A stretch of 64,000 nucleotides of DNA from Heterohyrax brucei (GCA_028571685.1 CM053166.1:57436111-57500110); one strand, 5' to 3'; positions 11,456 to 24,350 are shown, counted from the stretch's first letter. Translations and numbers: made by a program. The notes: a model not told the origin generated them from the letters alone.

Positions 11456-11837
11456 ATGTTAAGAATGTAGAATCCCAAGCCCAATTCATTGTTGCCTCCC
11501 ACGATTCAGCAACACACTGTTATCAGTTGACTCAGGTTTCCACATTAATTCCTAATGTGTTTGAGATGTATGTGACCCCACTTCCACTGAAATGGAAGGT
11601 CGTCTTTAGCAGAAATGTAAAATCCATCTTCAATTGCCTTGCCTGTTCTCTTCTTAGCATTTTTGTGATACGTATCCATAATTTGCTCTGCGTTTCTTTA
11701 AGTCATGACATTCAAAGTCACTGATTAAAATTAACTCAATTTCTTTTTGTAACAGTGTCTACATGTTTTAAAGTAATTCATGAATTTGGTGGGAAAGAAA
11801 ACCTTCAAACTGTAAAAATGGATAAGGATTGGAAAAG
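11456..11837. other. Unassigned, no gene seen
   Basis: A 90-codon plus-strand ORF (11452-11724) begins inside the L2 tail and shows no domain or motif, so I do not call it a gene. Confidence 0.35.
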
Positions 11838-11957
11838 GATAGTGAGAATGTTTGTACAACTTGAATGCAATCAGTGTTACTGAATTGTACATGCAGAAAT
11901 TGTTAAGATGGTGTATGTTTTGTTGTTTATATTTTCACCATACTAAATTAAAAAAAA
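11838..11957 (+). repeat. Old L1 3' tail
   Basis: Contains 'actgaattgtacatg' and ends 'actaaattaaaaaaaattg', as in the ends of old L1M copies. About 120 bp. Confidence 0.55.
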
Positions 11958-12213
11958 TTGGATTTGGAGTAAAAAGAAGTCTCTCATTCACCCTAGCCCC
12001 TAATCTTCCTTTAACTTCCCTCATATCTTACTTACGTGGAAAGAAAGTTCTGGTAAGGGAGCTGAAAAAAAATCTTCTTAAAAGATTTCTCAATATAAAT
12101 TAACATCTCAGTTTATTAAATTGCAAATTGGTTGATTTTTTTTAAAAGAGGAAAGACATTCTACTGCAGCAGATCCCATATGGCAGACTGGGACTGAAGA
12201 GGAACTGAGCTGC

Positions 12214-12425
12214 CCAGGAAGTCCCTGGGTGGTGCAAATGGTTAACATGTTCGTCTGCTAAGTGAATGATTGGAGATTCAAGTCCACCCAGAGGTGCCTC
12301 AGAAGAAAGCCCTGGAGATTTATTTCTGAAAAATCAGCCACTGAAAACCCTTTGGAACATAGTTCTACTCTGACACATATAATTTGCCATTAAGTTGGAG
12401 TTGACTCAATGGTAGCAATGAGTGT
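12214..12425 (+). repeat. AfroSINE, long subfamily
   Basis: The tRNA-like head ('ccctgggtggtgcaaatgg') and RTE-like tail ('agttggagttgactcaatgg') are separated by an extra ~45-bp middle ('cagaagaaagccctggaga') that the common form lacks. The same middle is recognisable at 43350-43545 and, inverted, at 44953-45133, so two SINE subfamilies are present in the window. Confidence 0.85.
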
Positions 12426-12963
12426 TACTGGTTGAGCTGGCCAAAGAGAGAGGGAGTCAAGGCTAGTAGGAACATAAGGTGGCAAGAAAAGAAATATGGA
12501 TTCCAGGGAGGTGAGCGGTCTAGGTGAAGTCCTAATAGATGCAGCAGAAGCGCACCCTGATTTCCGGCAGTCGCAGAAAACTTGAGGAAACCTGGTAGAA
12601 GCTGGAGGGGGTGTCTGGAAGTCCACTCATAGGGGTAGCCAGTGGTTCAGGATATGGCAAGTAGCAAAAAATGAGGCTGGCATGATGGTGTAGGAGACAA
12701 ATCCTGTCCTCCCCTAGAGGCTGGGACACAGAGCAGGCATACTCCTTACTGGGCCACACTACCCTTTGTAGACACTGGAGGATGAACACAGAGAATACTT
12801 GAGATCCCCAAAATCCTAGGAGAAGAGGGCCAGTTAGGCTACCCCATTTACTACTAGAACTATTCTGGGAGAACAGCTGCCCCGCTACCTGTACTCCTGC
12901 TCCAAGGAGTAGTTATAGCAACCGCTCTGGACAAAGGGCTACAGCAAAGTATTTCCAAGCTTA
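12426..12963. other. Unassigned, no gene seen
   Basis: No repeat recognised. Two overlapping minus-strand ORFs of 78 and 85 codons (12390-12789) are Pro/Ser/Leu-rich and carry no motif. Confidence 0.35.
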
Positions 12964-12968
12964 GATGG

Positions 12969-13435
12969 TGTCATGGGTTGAATTGTGTCCCCCCAAAAAT
13001 GTGTGGTTTCACTAAACTGTATGTTAAAGGATTAGGGTGGGGCTGTAAATTCCTGCATAGGATTACTTCCCTGCTCTGCTGTAGGGGAAGTTTCCCTGGA
13101 GTGTGGCTTGCCCCACACTTAATCCTTTCAGCTTGCAAGAGATAAAAGGAAAGAGAAACAAGGAGAATTGGGAACCTCATTACCATCAAGAAATCTGCAC
13201 CGGGAGAAGAGTGTGTCCTTCAGACCTGAGGTTCCTGCGCCAAGATGCTCCCTGGACAAAGACTGATGCAATACCGGACTTTCCTCCAGAGCCGGCAAGG
13301 GGAAAGCCTTTCCCTGGAGCGGACACCCTGAATATGGACTTGCAACCTACCGGACTGTGTAAGAATAAACCTTCCTTTGTTAAAACCATCCACCTGGTGG
13401 TATTTCTGTTAGAGCAGCCCTAGCTGACTAAAACA
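12969..13435 (+). mobile_element. Solo LTR, ERVL-MaLR type
   Basis: A fossil LTR bounded by TG (12969) and CA (13435) and flanked by the 5-bp duplication gatgg (12964-12968 and 13436-13440), as expected for MaLR/ERVL. It has an AATAAA signal near its 3' end and is clearly the same family as the LTRs at 25020 and 26473, differing by one missing block and one extra block in the 5' third. It is a solo LTR and looks young. Confidence 0.9.
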
Positions 13436-13440
13436 GATGG

Positions 13441-13877
13441 TGTGCCAGATAGCTTCAGTTTGCCCCTCCAAATCCACTCCACCTTCTGTACCTGCTTCAT
13501 GCCCAAGAGGTGGACCTCTATGGACTCCATCAACAAGCTCCCTTGCTTTTTGCCTCCTATGTGCCTTCAACTACTAATAGGAGATAGGAAGCTGAGAGGA
13601 GAGAGGTCACAATATTATTTCTCCAGGTGCCTCTTTGCTGGGTCTTTTGAGGGATGGCTGTCAGCATCCCTGAACCAAAAGCCACGGCTCCTGTCAAGAA
13701 GCTTTCCTCACAGAACTGTCTCGAGACTCCAGTAATTGCCCCCTCCCTCTGCTCCTTCTGGTCTGTGATTTCTCTACACCCTAGTATACTTTCATAAATA
13801 GTCTCTTTATTAAACTCTTCTCAATTTACCCAATCTAAGGGTGCCATCTGTTTCCTGCCAGGACCTAAAATGATACA
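13441..13877 (+). mobile_element. Solo LTR, older class III-type family
   Basis: Runs from TG (13441, 'tgtgccagatag') to CA (13877) and carries 'tttattaaactcttctc' near its 3' end. It is flanked by gatgg on both sides (13436-13440 and 13878-13882), shared with the adjacent MaLR LTR. A second copy of this family lies inverted at 52020-52484. The 5-bp duplication suggests class III. Older than its neighbour, solo. Confidence 0.75.
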
Positions 13878-13882
13878 GATGG

Positions 13883-14768
13883 CTTGTGGGACAGACCTGT
13901 TGATGGAGAGTCCAAGGACTCTTTGTTCTCTGCAGAGGTGGGGCTTGCAGCTTGCAGATAGCCGCAGGTTACTAGAGGCAACTGGAATTAAATTGAAACT
14001 TGAGCTTGTAAGGGTCTCGGACTGTGTCTTACTGTTTTTGCAGTGCCAGCATTATGGCAGGGACCGTGTCTTAGTAGGGGGCCCTCTAAAAACAGATTTT
14101 CTCTCTTCCTTCAGTTCAGAAACACTTTCTGTCTTAAAAGGGCCCCCTTCTCAAACGGTGACATCCCTGAGAGATTGCACTTTGAATGATTCTCTGTTAA
14201 GGTCAAAGCAATCAGTGAGTCCTTGAGCAGAGGTGAGAGGACAACACTGTGACTGTGACGGGAAGGATGGGCCCCAGGAAGAGATAGAGGCTGAGGAGAT
14301 GAGGATCTAAAATAGCACTGAAGAAAGAATATGGCCCTAATACAGAGAAGGATAGGGCTCCGGAGGCTTCCATCGATTCCACAACTTTGCTCAAGGCCAA
14401 TGTTCTGGGCCTTTAGTGAGTCCTAAGGTAGCTAAAAAGAAGCAGGAGAAAAACAAGAGAAACAAGAGCCCCCACCACTGGGCAGGGGCTTTTCACTTCT
14501 CACCAAGTAGCAAGTACAGACCAGCACATTTATAATTTTTTGGAAAGCCAACATATGCCATGATTACAAATATGTCCAAATAGATACATCTTGACAAAGT
14601 TAAGAAAATATTTATTGTGCTGGGGTGTTAGTCTTACAATTAGTAAAATGAAGAAAAAACACAAACCAAGTATATATATGAAATTGAGCAAGATGCTTTC
14701 TTTCAGATTCCTTTCCCTCACCTTAGAAGGAAGTGACACAATATCTTTTACGTACTAAAAGAACTGCC
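13883..14768. other. Unassigned, no gene seen
   Basis: About 890 bp with no recognised repeat. A 118-codon plus-strand ORF (13870-14226) starts inside the LTR and has no motif. One of the longest candidate host single-copy stretches in the window. Confidence 0.4.
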
Positions 14769-15655
14769 AACCCAGATTTTTTTTTCTTTCATCATTGTGC
14801 TTTAAGATGAAGGCTTACAGAACAAACTAGCTTCTCATTAAACAGTTAGTACACATACTGCTTTGTGACATTGATTAACAGATCCACAACATGTCAACAG
14901 TCTTGCTCTTTGACTTTGGGTTCCCCATTACCAGCTTCACTGTCCCCTCCTGCCTTCTAGTCCTTGCCCCTAGGGTGATATGCCCTTTTAGCCTTGTTTT
15001 GTTTTAGGAGCCTGTCCAATCTTTGGCTGAAGAGTCAGCCTCAGGAGTTACTTCTTTACTGGGATAAATGAGTGTCCATGGGCCATACTCTCAGAGTTTC
15101 TCCAGTCTCTATCAGGCCAGCAAGTATAGTCTTCCTTTTTTTTTAATTGTGATTAAGTGGAAGTATACAATCCAAATTAAACTTGCATGCCTGCCTATCT
15201 GCAGTTCCTTCTGTTCACCTTCTCCAGTGACAAGACACTACTCCGATGGTCCCCAGACTCCTGTCCCTCCTACTCTATTCTTGCAATATCTGGTTTGGTC
15301 TTCCTTTCTAAATTATAATTTTGTTCTACATTTTTCTCCAGCTCTGTGTGGGACCATCTGTTGTGATCCCTGTCAGAGCAGTCAGTGGTGGTAGGTAGGC
15401 ACCATATAGTTGTGCTGGACTCAGTGTGGTGGAGGCCATGATAGTTGTGGTCCATTAGTCCTTTAGACTGATCTTTCCCTGCATCTTTAGTTTTATTCAT
15501 TCTTCCTTGCCCCTGAAGGAGTAAGACCAGTGGAGTATCCTAGATTGCCATTTACAGGCTTTTAAGACCCCAGATGCTACTCACCAAAATAGAATGTAGA
15601 ATATTTTGTTTATAAACTATGTTATGCCACTGAGCTAGGTGTTCCCCAAGATCAC
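14769..15655 (-). mobile_element. L1 3' end (3'UTR)
   Basis: Begins with a T-run (14777-14786) that is the inverted poly(A) tail and runs through the L1 3' UTR to about 15655. Another short L1 tail (15129-15298) is nested in it. The same 3' UTR section recurs at 15946-16350, so this is a separate insertion from the larger L1 to its right. Confidence 0.8.
15129..15298 (-). mobile_element. Short L1 tail nested in an L1 3'UTR
   Basis: A T-run (15131-15139), then about 160 bp of L1 3'-terminal sequence, flanked by 'gtcttcctttt' on the left and 'gtcttcctttc' on the right. Read as a 5'-truncated L1 insertion with a target duplication of about 10 bp. Confidence 0.75.
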
Positions 15656-15945
15656 CCTCATTCTTGAAGGATACTGTTTTTCAGGTTATAGTATTCTTGG
15701 TTGACAGTGTTTTACTTTCAGCATTTTAAATATATCATTCCATTGGCTTCTCATGGTTGCCATGAGGGATCCGACTGGACAGCACTTGGCTATTGGCTTC
15801 TGGCTTGAAAAATCAGCATTTAATCTTATTGGTGATCCTTTGTATGCGACTGTTCACTCCTTTGACTGCTTTCAAGATTGTCTCTTTAACTTTTGAGATT
15901 CTAACTATGATGTATCTTTGTGTTTATCCTTATCATTACCGAGCT
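15656..15945 (-). mobile_element. Old L1 fragment (ORF1 end region)
   Basis: Matches the inverted ORF1 C-terminal region of an older L1 ('ttggttgacagtg', 'aatcagcatttaatctta'). A scrap of SINE tail ('tgccatgagggatcc', about 15760-15785) interrupts it. Confidence 0.55.
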
Positions 15946-16599
15946 AAGATGGTATCCAGGATCCATACTCCTGGAGTTTCTCCAGTCTCTGTCAGGCCAG
16001 TAAGTCTGGCCTTCTGTGAGTTAGAATTTTGTTCCACGTTTTTCTCCAGCTCTGTCTCGGGCCCTCTATTATGGTCCACATTAGAGCATTCAGCAGTAGT
16101 AGCCAGGCACCATCTAGTTGTTCCAGACTCAGTCTGATGAAAGCTGTGGTAGTTGTGGTCCGTTAGTCCTTTGGACTAATCTTTCCCTTGTGTCTTCAGT
16201 TTTCTTCATTTTCCCTTGCTCCAGACAGGGTGAGATTAATGGGTTATTTTAGATGACTGCTCACAAACTTTTAAGACTCCAGAAACTACTCACCAAAGTA
16301 GAATGTAGAACATTTTCTTTGTAAAATATGTTTTGCCAATTAAACTAGACATTCTCCAAGACGATGCTCCCCACAGCCCTCAGCCCAGTAATTTGGTCCC
16401 TCAGGGAGTTTATGTCTATGGAGCTTCCATGACCTTGCCTTGGACAAGTTATGCTGGTTTCCCTAGTATTGTGTACTGTCTTACCCTTCACCAAAAGTAT
16501 TACCTAGTTAGTGCTTTTCCATCCCAATCCTTCCCCTTTCCTCATAACCATCAAACATTACTTCTTTCAATGTGTAAACCTTTTCATAAGTTTTTATAG

Positions 16600-19500
16600 T
16601 AGTGGGCTAATACAATATTTGTCCTTTTGTGATGGACTTATTTCACTCAGCATAGTTCCTTCCAGATTCATCTATGCTGTGAGATGCTTCACAGATTCAT
16701 CACTGTTCTTTATCATTGCATATTACTCTATTGTGTGTATGTACCATACTTTGTATATCCATTCGTCTGTTGATGGACATCTAGGTTGTTTCTATCCTTT
16801 TGCTGTTGTGAACAATGTTGCAATGAACATGGGTATACATATGTCTCTTCATGGGATGACTCATTTCTCTAGGATATATTGCTAAGAGTGGGATTGCTGG
16901 ATCATGTGGTATTTCTAGCTTTCTAAGGAAGAGCCACATCATTTTCCAAAATGACCGTACCATTTTGCATTCCCATCAGCAGTGCATAAGAGTCCCAATC
17001 CTCCACAACCTCTCCAACATTTATTATTTTCTGTTTTTTGTACCAGTAATGCTGGGGTGAGGTGGTATCTCATTGTGGTTTTGACTTGCATTTCTCTAAT
17101 GGCTGGCTACGGGAAGCATTTCCTCATGCATCTGTTAGCTGCCTGAATGTCTTCTTTGATAAAGTGTCTCTTCATGTCCTTTGTCCATTTTTTGATTGGG
17201 TTATTTGTCTTTTTGTTGTAGAAGTGTTGGGTTTTCCTGTAGATTTGAGAGGTTAGATCCTTGTAGAATTTGTCATAGCTGAAAGTATTTTCCCATTTGG
17301 TAAGTTTTCTTTTTACTCTTTTGATGAAGTCTTTTGATGAGCATAAGTGCTTAATTTTTAGAAGATCCCAGTCATCTAGCTTATGTTTTGGAGGTTATTT
17401 GTTATTAGTTATGACATGTGTTCTACTAACTCTGTATGTTAGGGCCAGTGGTTTGATCCCATTTTTTCATCTATGATCTTTGTAGTTTTGAGTTTTATAT
17501 TTTAGGTCTTTGATCCATTTTGCATTTTTTGTTTGTGTGCTATGAGTTATGGGTCTTATTTCACTTTTTTGCAGATGGACATCCAGTTTTGCCAGCACTA
17601 TTCACTAAAAAGAATATCTTTTCCCCATGTGATGGACTCTGGGGCCTTGTCAAACGTTGAGTAACCACAAGTGGATGCATTTGTATCTGAGTTCTCAATT
17701 CTTTTCCATTGGTCAATGTATCCATCTTTGTTCCAGTACTGAGCTGTTTTGATTATGTAGCTGTATAGTAGATTCTGAGGTCAGGTAGTGTAAGCCCTAT
17801 TTTATTCTTCTTCAATAGTACTTTACTTATCCAGGGCCTCTTCCTTTTCCATATAAAGTTTATGATTAATTTTTACATCTCTTTAAAGAAAGTTGTTTGT
17901 ATTTGGATCAGTATTGCGTTATGTTTGTAGATTACTTTGGGTAGAGTTGTCATTTTCATGATGTTCAGTGTACCTATTCATGAGCATGGTATGTTTTTTC
18001 ATTGATGTGGGTCTCTGTTAGTTTCTTGCAGTAGTGTTTTGTCAGTTACTTTGTACAGGTCTTTTGCATCCCTGATTAGACTTATTCCTATGTATTTTAT
18101 TTTTTTAAAGAATAAATATAAATGCTATTGTTTTCCTGATTTGCTTTTCATCCTTCTTTTTATTTCTGTAATGGAATTCAACTGATTGCTTTATGTTTGT
18201 CTTATATCTTGCTAATCTGCTGAATCTTTCTATTAGTTCCAGTAGTTTTCCCATGGAGTCTTTTGGGTTTTCTATGTATAGTGTGAAATCATCCACAAAT
18301 AGGAACAGTTTTACTTCATCATCAATTTGGATAACGTTTATTTCTTTTTCTTGCCTTAGCACTCTGCCTAGGACTGCCAGTACAATGTTAAACAGCAGCG
18401 GTGATAAAGAACATCCTTGTCTTGTTCCTCTTCTCAAGGGGAATGTTTTGAGCCTCTTTCCATTAAAAATAACGTTGGGCGGTTTTACCATTTATTATAT
18501 TGAGGAATTCCCCATCTGTACCTATTTTATTGTGAGTTTTTATCAGGAATGAGTGTTGGACTTTGTCAAGTGCCTTTTCTGTGTCAACTTAGGTAATTTT
18601 TTTTGTTTTTGTGGTAGATTATGTTGATTGATTTCCTAATGTTGAACCATCCTTGTATACCTAGTATGCATTCTACTTGCTTGTAGTGTATTAATGTTTT
18701 ATATGATGCTGAGTTCTATTGGCTAGAATTTTGTTGAGAATTTTTGCATTTATGTGCATGAGAGATATTGGTCTGTAATTTTCTTTTTTGTGGTGCCTTT
18801 GTGTGCTGTTGTTATTAGGGTTATGCTGGATTCATAGAATGATTTCAGAAGTATCCCTTTATTTTCTATGTTCTGAAATAACTTCTCTGAGTGGTAGAAA
18901 TTTCCAGTGAAGTCATTTGGGTGAGCTTTTTTTTAAATTAACTTTTCAATATCTTCTCTTGTTATGGGTCTGTTTAGATTTTCAACTTTAGTTTGTGTTA
19001 GTTTGTTAAGGTAGCGTGTTTCTAGAAATTTGTCCATTCCCTGTAGGTTTTCAAATTTGTTGGAGTGTAGCTTTTCATAGTCCTCTGTTATGATCCTTTT
19101 TATTTCATTTGGGTTGTTGTAATGTCTCCCACTTCATTTCTTATTTGGGTTATTTGCATCCTCTGTTGTTTTTCTTTTGTCAGTATGGCTAATAATTCAT
19201 CAATTTTGTTGATCCTTTAAAGAACAAGCTTTTTGTTTTGTTAATTCTTTCATTTTTCTAGTCTGTATTTCATTTATTTCTGTTCTGATGTTTATTATTT
19301 CCTTTCTTTGGGTGGCTATGGGATCCTTTTGATGTTCTCTTTCTATTCGTTCAAGTTGTGTCATTAATGTTTTTATTTTGTCCCTTTCCTCTCTTTTGAT
19401 GTGTGCATCTACTACCATAAATTGACTTTTGAGCACTTCCTTTGCTGTATCCCAAAGGTTTTGGTTTGATGTGTTTTCCTCCTCATTTGATTCTGGGAAT

Positions 19501-20310
19501 TTTTTTATTCCATCTTTGGTTTCTTCTGTTACCCTATGGTTTTTAGATAGAGTGTTATTCAGTTTCCATGTGTTTGATATTTTTCTTTGCTCTTCTTGTT
19601 GTTATTTCTACTTTGATTGTGTTGTGATCAGAGAACATACTTTGTATTATCTCAGTGTTCTGGATTTTGTTGAGGGTTGCTTTGCAGCCTAAGGTGTGGA
19701 CTATTATGGGGAATGTTCCGTGTGTGTTGGAAAAGAATGCATACTTTACAGTTGTTGGCTGGAGTGTTCTATATAAGTCTATGAAGTTGGCTGATTGTGA
19801 CTGTTAGCTCTTCTTTCTATATCTCTGTTAAGTTTCTTTCTAGGTGTTCCGTCCTTTACTGAGAATGATGTGTTGAAGTCTCCTACTATTATTATGGAAT
19901 TGTCAATTTCTCTTTTCAATGCTGTTACACTTTGTTTTATGTATTTTGGAGCTCTGTCATTGGGAGTGTAGATATTTATTATGGTCGTTTTCATGATGGT
20001 TTGTCCATCTAATCATTATAGAATGTCCTTCCTTGTCTTTAATGGTAGATTTTGTTTTAAAGCCTATTTTACCTGAGATTAGCATTATCACTCCTGCTCT
20101 TTTCTGATAGTTGTTTTCTTGATATGTATTTTTTCCATCCTGTAATCATTAATAATTTTTGTCTTTGTTTGTTAAGATGTGTCTCTTGTAAACAGCAAGA
20201 GATGGATCCTATTTTTCATCTATTCTGTCATTCTGTCTTTTTATGTGGACATTTAGGCCATTTACATTCAGTAGATTATAGATGTGAATTTATTGCAGAC
20301 ATTTTGTAAG
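16600..20310 (-). pseudogene. L1 ORF2 (endonuclease/reverse transcriptase), broken
   Basis: Read right to left: the endonuclease at about 20300-19780, with NIYTPNDRAPKYIKQ and the catalytic-region VGDFNTSFS (19779-19994); a linker (19200-19436); then reverse transcriptase with [17 protein letters not shown] and the active-site box FVDDFTLY (18105-18491), which has V in place of the usual A before DD; then the C-terminal region to about 16600. The domain order is complete, which is unusual in this window, but stops divide it into short ORFs. It encodes no working protein as it stands. Confidence 0.85.
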
Positions 20311-20511
20311 GTTTTTTTTTATTCTTTTTGTTTTTGTAGATTTTGTGTTTACTTAAACTTTACATTTTTCTTCTTTATTTTGGTAAGTAGGTTTTCTTAA
20401 TGTTCCTTGTGGTTACCTTGAAATTTACCCTTATCTTCCTAAGTTTGAACTAGCCTTTTATTACTTGGTTTTCCCTTGCCTTCCTCTCCATTTGAAACTT
20501 CTATACCTACA

Positions 20512-20670
20512 ATGGAAACCCTGGTGGTGTAGTGGCTAAGTGCATTAGATGCTAATCAAAAGGTTAGCAGTTAAAGGCCACCACCAGGTTCTCCTCGAAA
20601 GCTCAGTGTAGCAGTTCTACTCTGTCCTGTAGGGTCACTATGATTTGGAAATGATTTGATGGCATTTTTT
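20512..20670 (+). repeat. AfroSINE with target-site duplication
   Basis: Starts 'atggaaaccctggtggtg', has the A-box-like 'tagtggctaag', and ends 'tttgatggcattttttt'. Flanked by tatacctaca (20502-20511) and tatacctata (20671-20680), so the element is complete at both ends. It lies in an L1 spacer. Confidence 0.9.
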
Positions 20671-20989
20671 TATACCTATACTGTTTATTCCCTCTTTTAT
20701 TGTTCTGATATTGTTATCATATATAGATTAACTTCTCTTATTCCTTGTTGTAAATCTTTTAGTTTTGATTAATCCTTGAAAGTTCATCACCTACATTGGT
20801 ATCTGGCTGATGTGGCCTTGTGTCCTACATTCAAGCTATCATCTGATGTTACTTGTTCTTCTTGATCTCTGTTTTCTGTCAGTTTGTTTTTGTATTCAGT
20901 GCTTGGTTGAGTTCTTTATCTCCTTGTTTGACTCTTAGGATGCCAGGATTGATGTTTGTCTGTGTTTTACTTAGTTTTTTTTTTTTTTC

Positions 20990-21880
20990 TGTCTCTTAAC
21001 TGAGGAAAGACGGCATGGTACTTCTGTCTATAGAGACATATTGACTCCATCTCCCAGATTCTTATATCCAGTGAAAATATCTTTCATGAATATATGGGAA
21101 ATCAAGACATTCTCAGATGTCAGAAACTAAGAGAATTTGTTCTCAGAAGATCTACACTAAAGAATTTCTAAAGGAAGTTCTCTAAACAGAAAGGAAATGA
21201 GATAAGAAAACTTTGAACATCAGGAAGGAAGAAAGAATATAGTAAGCAAAACTTTGGGTAAATACAATAGACTCTGCTTCTCTCAAATTTTATAAATTAT
21301 GTTTCACAGTTGAAGCAAAAATCATACTATCTGATGCAATTTTAAAAGACTATAAGAGGAAAATATTTAAGACAGCTATGAATGGGGGAAGGTAAAGAAA
21401 TATTAATAAAATAAGGTAAAGTTTTTACCCCTCATTCAACCTGATAAAGTGATGACACCAGCAGACCTGATAAGTTATATAAACATATAAAAAAGTAATC
21501 CCTACAGCAACCAATAAGTAACGTGTACAGAAAAGATACACTTAAAACATCATAAAAATAAAGCCAAACCTAGTGCCATCAAGTCAATTCCAACTCATAG
21601 CAACCCTATAGGACAGAGTAGAACTGCTCCATAGAGTTTCCAAGGAGCACCTGGTGGGTTCAAACTGCCAGCTGTATCACTGATCTACTACACCAATCAA
21701 AATGGAATTCTATATAATGTTCAAGTAACCCTCAGTAAAACAGGAAAAATAAGGCAAAGACTTGAAAAATCAGAAGGGACAAACAGAAAACAAAAAAATA
21801 TAAAGCTACTCTCTGAGACTATCACCTCGTGATACTCCATAAACTTTGAACTGAAGCTATATCCTGGGAGCACCTTTTAG
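20990..21880 (+). mobile_element. L1M fragment (ORF1 end and inter-ORF spacer)
   Basis: Old plus-strand L1: 'gacattctcagatgtcaga', 'aagagaatttgttctcag' and 'catcaggaaggaagaaaga' are the classic end of ORF1 and start of the spacer. An inverted AfroSINE (21558-21697) splits it, and it continues to about 21880. Confidence 0.75.
21558..21697 (-). repeat. AfroSINE
   Basis: Minus-strand copy with the inverted RTE-like tail ('tcaattccaactcatag') followed by 'ggacagagtagaactgctcc'. The tRNA-like head end is eroded. Confidence 0.85.
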
Positions 21881-21899
21881 AGAGGAGTTACCACCACTA

Positions 21900-24350
21900 T
21901 TATTAAAGTTATTTCAGACCATAGAAAAGGAAGGAATACTGCAAAATCCATTATATGAAGCCAGTATAACTGATATCAAAACGAGCTATGGATAGCCTCA
22001 AAAAGGAAAATTACAGACCAATATGTTTCATGAACTTAGATGCAAAAATCCTCAACAGATTTCTAGTCAGTAGAATTCAACAACATATAAAAAAAAAATT
22101 CACCATGACCAAATGGAATTCATGCCAGGAATATAGGATGGTTCAACATTAGAAAAACAATTAATGTAGTCAACAACATAAATAAAACAGAAGAATCACT
22201 TGATTTTATCAGTTGTTACAGAAAAGATATCTGACAACATCCAGTGCACATCCATATTAGAAACTTTCAGCAAAATAAGAATATAAAGGCAATCCCTCAA
22301 CATAATAAGGGGCATCTATGTAAAGCCAACAGCCAACATAATACTAATGCAGAGATTCTGAAATCATTCACCTTGAGAATGAGAATTAGAATTAAACAAG
22401 GATGTCCATTGTGTTACCACTTTTATTCAACATTGTGCTGGAGGTTCTAGACAGAACAATCAGGAAAGATAAAGAAATAAAGGGCATCCAATCAGTAAGG
22501 AATAAGGAAAAGAATATTTGTAGATGATATGATCTTATATACAGAAAACCTTAAGGAATTCATACAAAAAACTACTGGAACAAATAGAAGAGTTCAGCAA
22601 AGTATTATGGTATAGGGTAAACATACATAATTCAGTTGGATTTCTTTGCACCAACAAAGAGGATGTCAAAGAAATCATCAAATTAATACCATCTATGATA
22701 ATCCCCAAGAAGATAAAATACTTGCAAATAAGTCTAACCTGAGATATAAAAGATGTATACAAAGAACATTACAAGACTTTACCGCAAGAAACCAAAAAGA
22801 GACCTACAGAAGTGGAGAAAACTATCTTGCTCATGGATACCAAAAAAAAAATCAGCACCTTCAAGTTGATGTCGACTCACAGTGATCCTGTAGGACAAAG
22901 TAGAACTGCCTCACAGAGTTTCCAAGGAACACCTGGTGGGTTTGAACTGCCGATGTTTCGGTTAGCAGCTCTAGCACTTACCCACTATGCCACCAGTATT
23001 TCCATGCTCACAGATAGGAAGACTTAATATCGTGAAAATGTCTGTTCTACCCAAAGTAATCTATAAACACAATACAATACCAATACCAATTCCAATGGCA
23101 TTTTCAATGAGATGGAGGGACAAATCGCCAACTTTGTATGCAAAGGGAAGAAGCTCTGGATAAGTAAAGCATCACGGAAGAGGAAGAACAAAGTAGGAGG
23201 CCTCATATTAGCTGACCTTAAGCCTATTACACTGCCACAGCAATCAAAAAGCCTGATACTGGTACAAAAACAGATACATAGACCAATGGAACAGAATTGA
23301 GAATCCACCCACCTAAGAGCAGCTGATATTTGACAAGGGCCCCAAATCTTTGAACTGGTTGAAAGATGGCCTCTTTAATAAATGATACTGGCATAACTGG
23401 ATATCCATCAACAAAAAAAATGAAAGAAGACCCATATCCCACAACATGCACAAAAACTAACTCAAAATGGATCAAAGACTTAAATATAAAATCTAGACCA
23501 ATAAAGATCATGGAAGAAAAAATTGGGACAATCCTGGGAGCCCTAATACATGCCCTAAACAGACTATGAAATATTACTAAGAATGTACAAACACCAGAAG
23601 AGAAAATAAATAACTGGGAACTGCTAAGAATCCACACTGGGAAAAAAATGTTTGGCAATCACTAATCTGATCAGCATCTACTCTCCATAATCTGCAAGGT
23701 ATTGCAAAACCTGAATAAGAAAAAGACAAATGACCTAATTAAAAAATGAGCAAAGGATGTGAACAGGGTCTTTACCAAAGAAGACATCCAGCATACTAAC
23801 AGATACATGAGGAAATGTTCACAATCATTAGCCATTATAGAAATCCAAATTGATATTCACGCCAACAAGGATGGCAATAATCCAAATAACACAAAACAAT
23901 AAATGTTAGAGAGGTTGTAGAGTGACTGGAACTCTTCTACACTGCTGGCAAAGATGTAAAATGGTACAACCCACTTCAAAATTTTATTTGTCTTTCTTAA
24001 AAATTTAGAAATAGAAATACCATACGATCCAGCAATCTTCTTTGAATATATCCTAGAGAAATAAGAGCAGTCACATGAACAGATACATGCACACCCGTGT
24101 TTGTTGCAGTGCTGTCCACCATAGCAAAAAGATGGAATCCACCTAGGTGTCCATCAACAGATGAATGGATAAACAAACTGTGGTATATTCACACAGTAGA
24201 ATACTATGCAATGATAAAGCACAACCATGACCTTGGGAAATATCTGATAACACGGAGTCATCTGGAAGATAATCTCCTGAGTGAAATTAGTCAGTTACAA
24301 AAGGACCAATATTGTATGAGACCACTATTATAAGGACTCGAGAAAATGTT
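21900..24350 (+). pseudogene. L1 ORF2 reverse transcriptase and C-terminus, broken
   Basis: The endonuclease is missing. RT motifs are visible by translation: the QGCPL-type block near 22390, and an active-site box VDDMILY near 22520, followed by the thumb and C-terminal region (23112-23569: [15 protein letters not shown], then [14 protein letters not shown]). The SINE at 22843 lies between them. Many frame breaks; inactive. Confidence 0.8.
22843..22998 (-). repeat. AfroSINE in L1 ORF2
   Basis: Inverted SINE opening with an A-run and 'gatgtcgactcacagtg' and ending '...ccactatgccacc'. The host L1 repeats the target on both sides ('tgctcatggata' and 'tgctcacagata'), so it is a complete insertion. 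Confidence 0.85.

Larger units (their letters stand above)
15946..20989 (-). mobile_element. L1 LINE, 3'UTR to ORF2 start, nearly complete ORF2
   Basis: About 5 kb of minus-strand L1: 3' UTR (15946-16600), most of ORF2 (about 16600-20310) and part of the inter-ORF spacer (to 20989). An AfroSINE (20512-20670) sits in the spacer. ORF1 and the 5' UTR are absent, and plus-strand L1M begins at 20990 after a T-run (20971-20984), so the element is 5' truncated. Several stops break ORF2. Confidence 0.9.

Noticed and set aside
23227-23658. 143-codon minus-strand ORF
   Set aside because: Antisense to L1 ORF2 on the plus strand.
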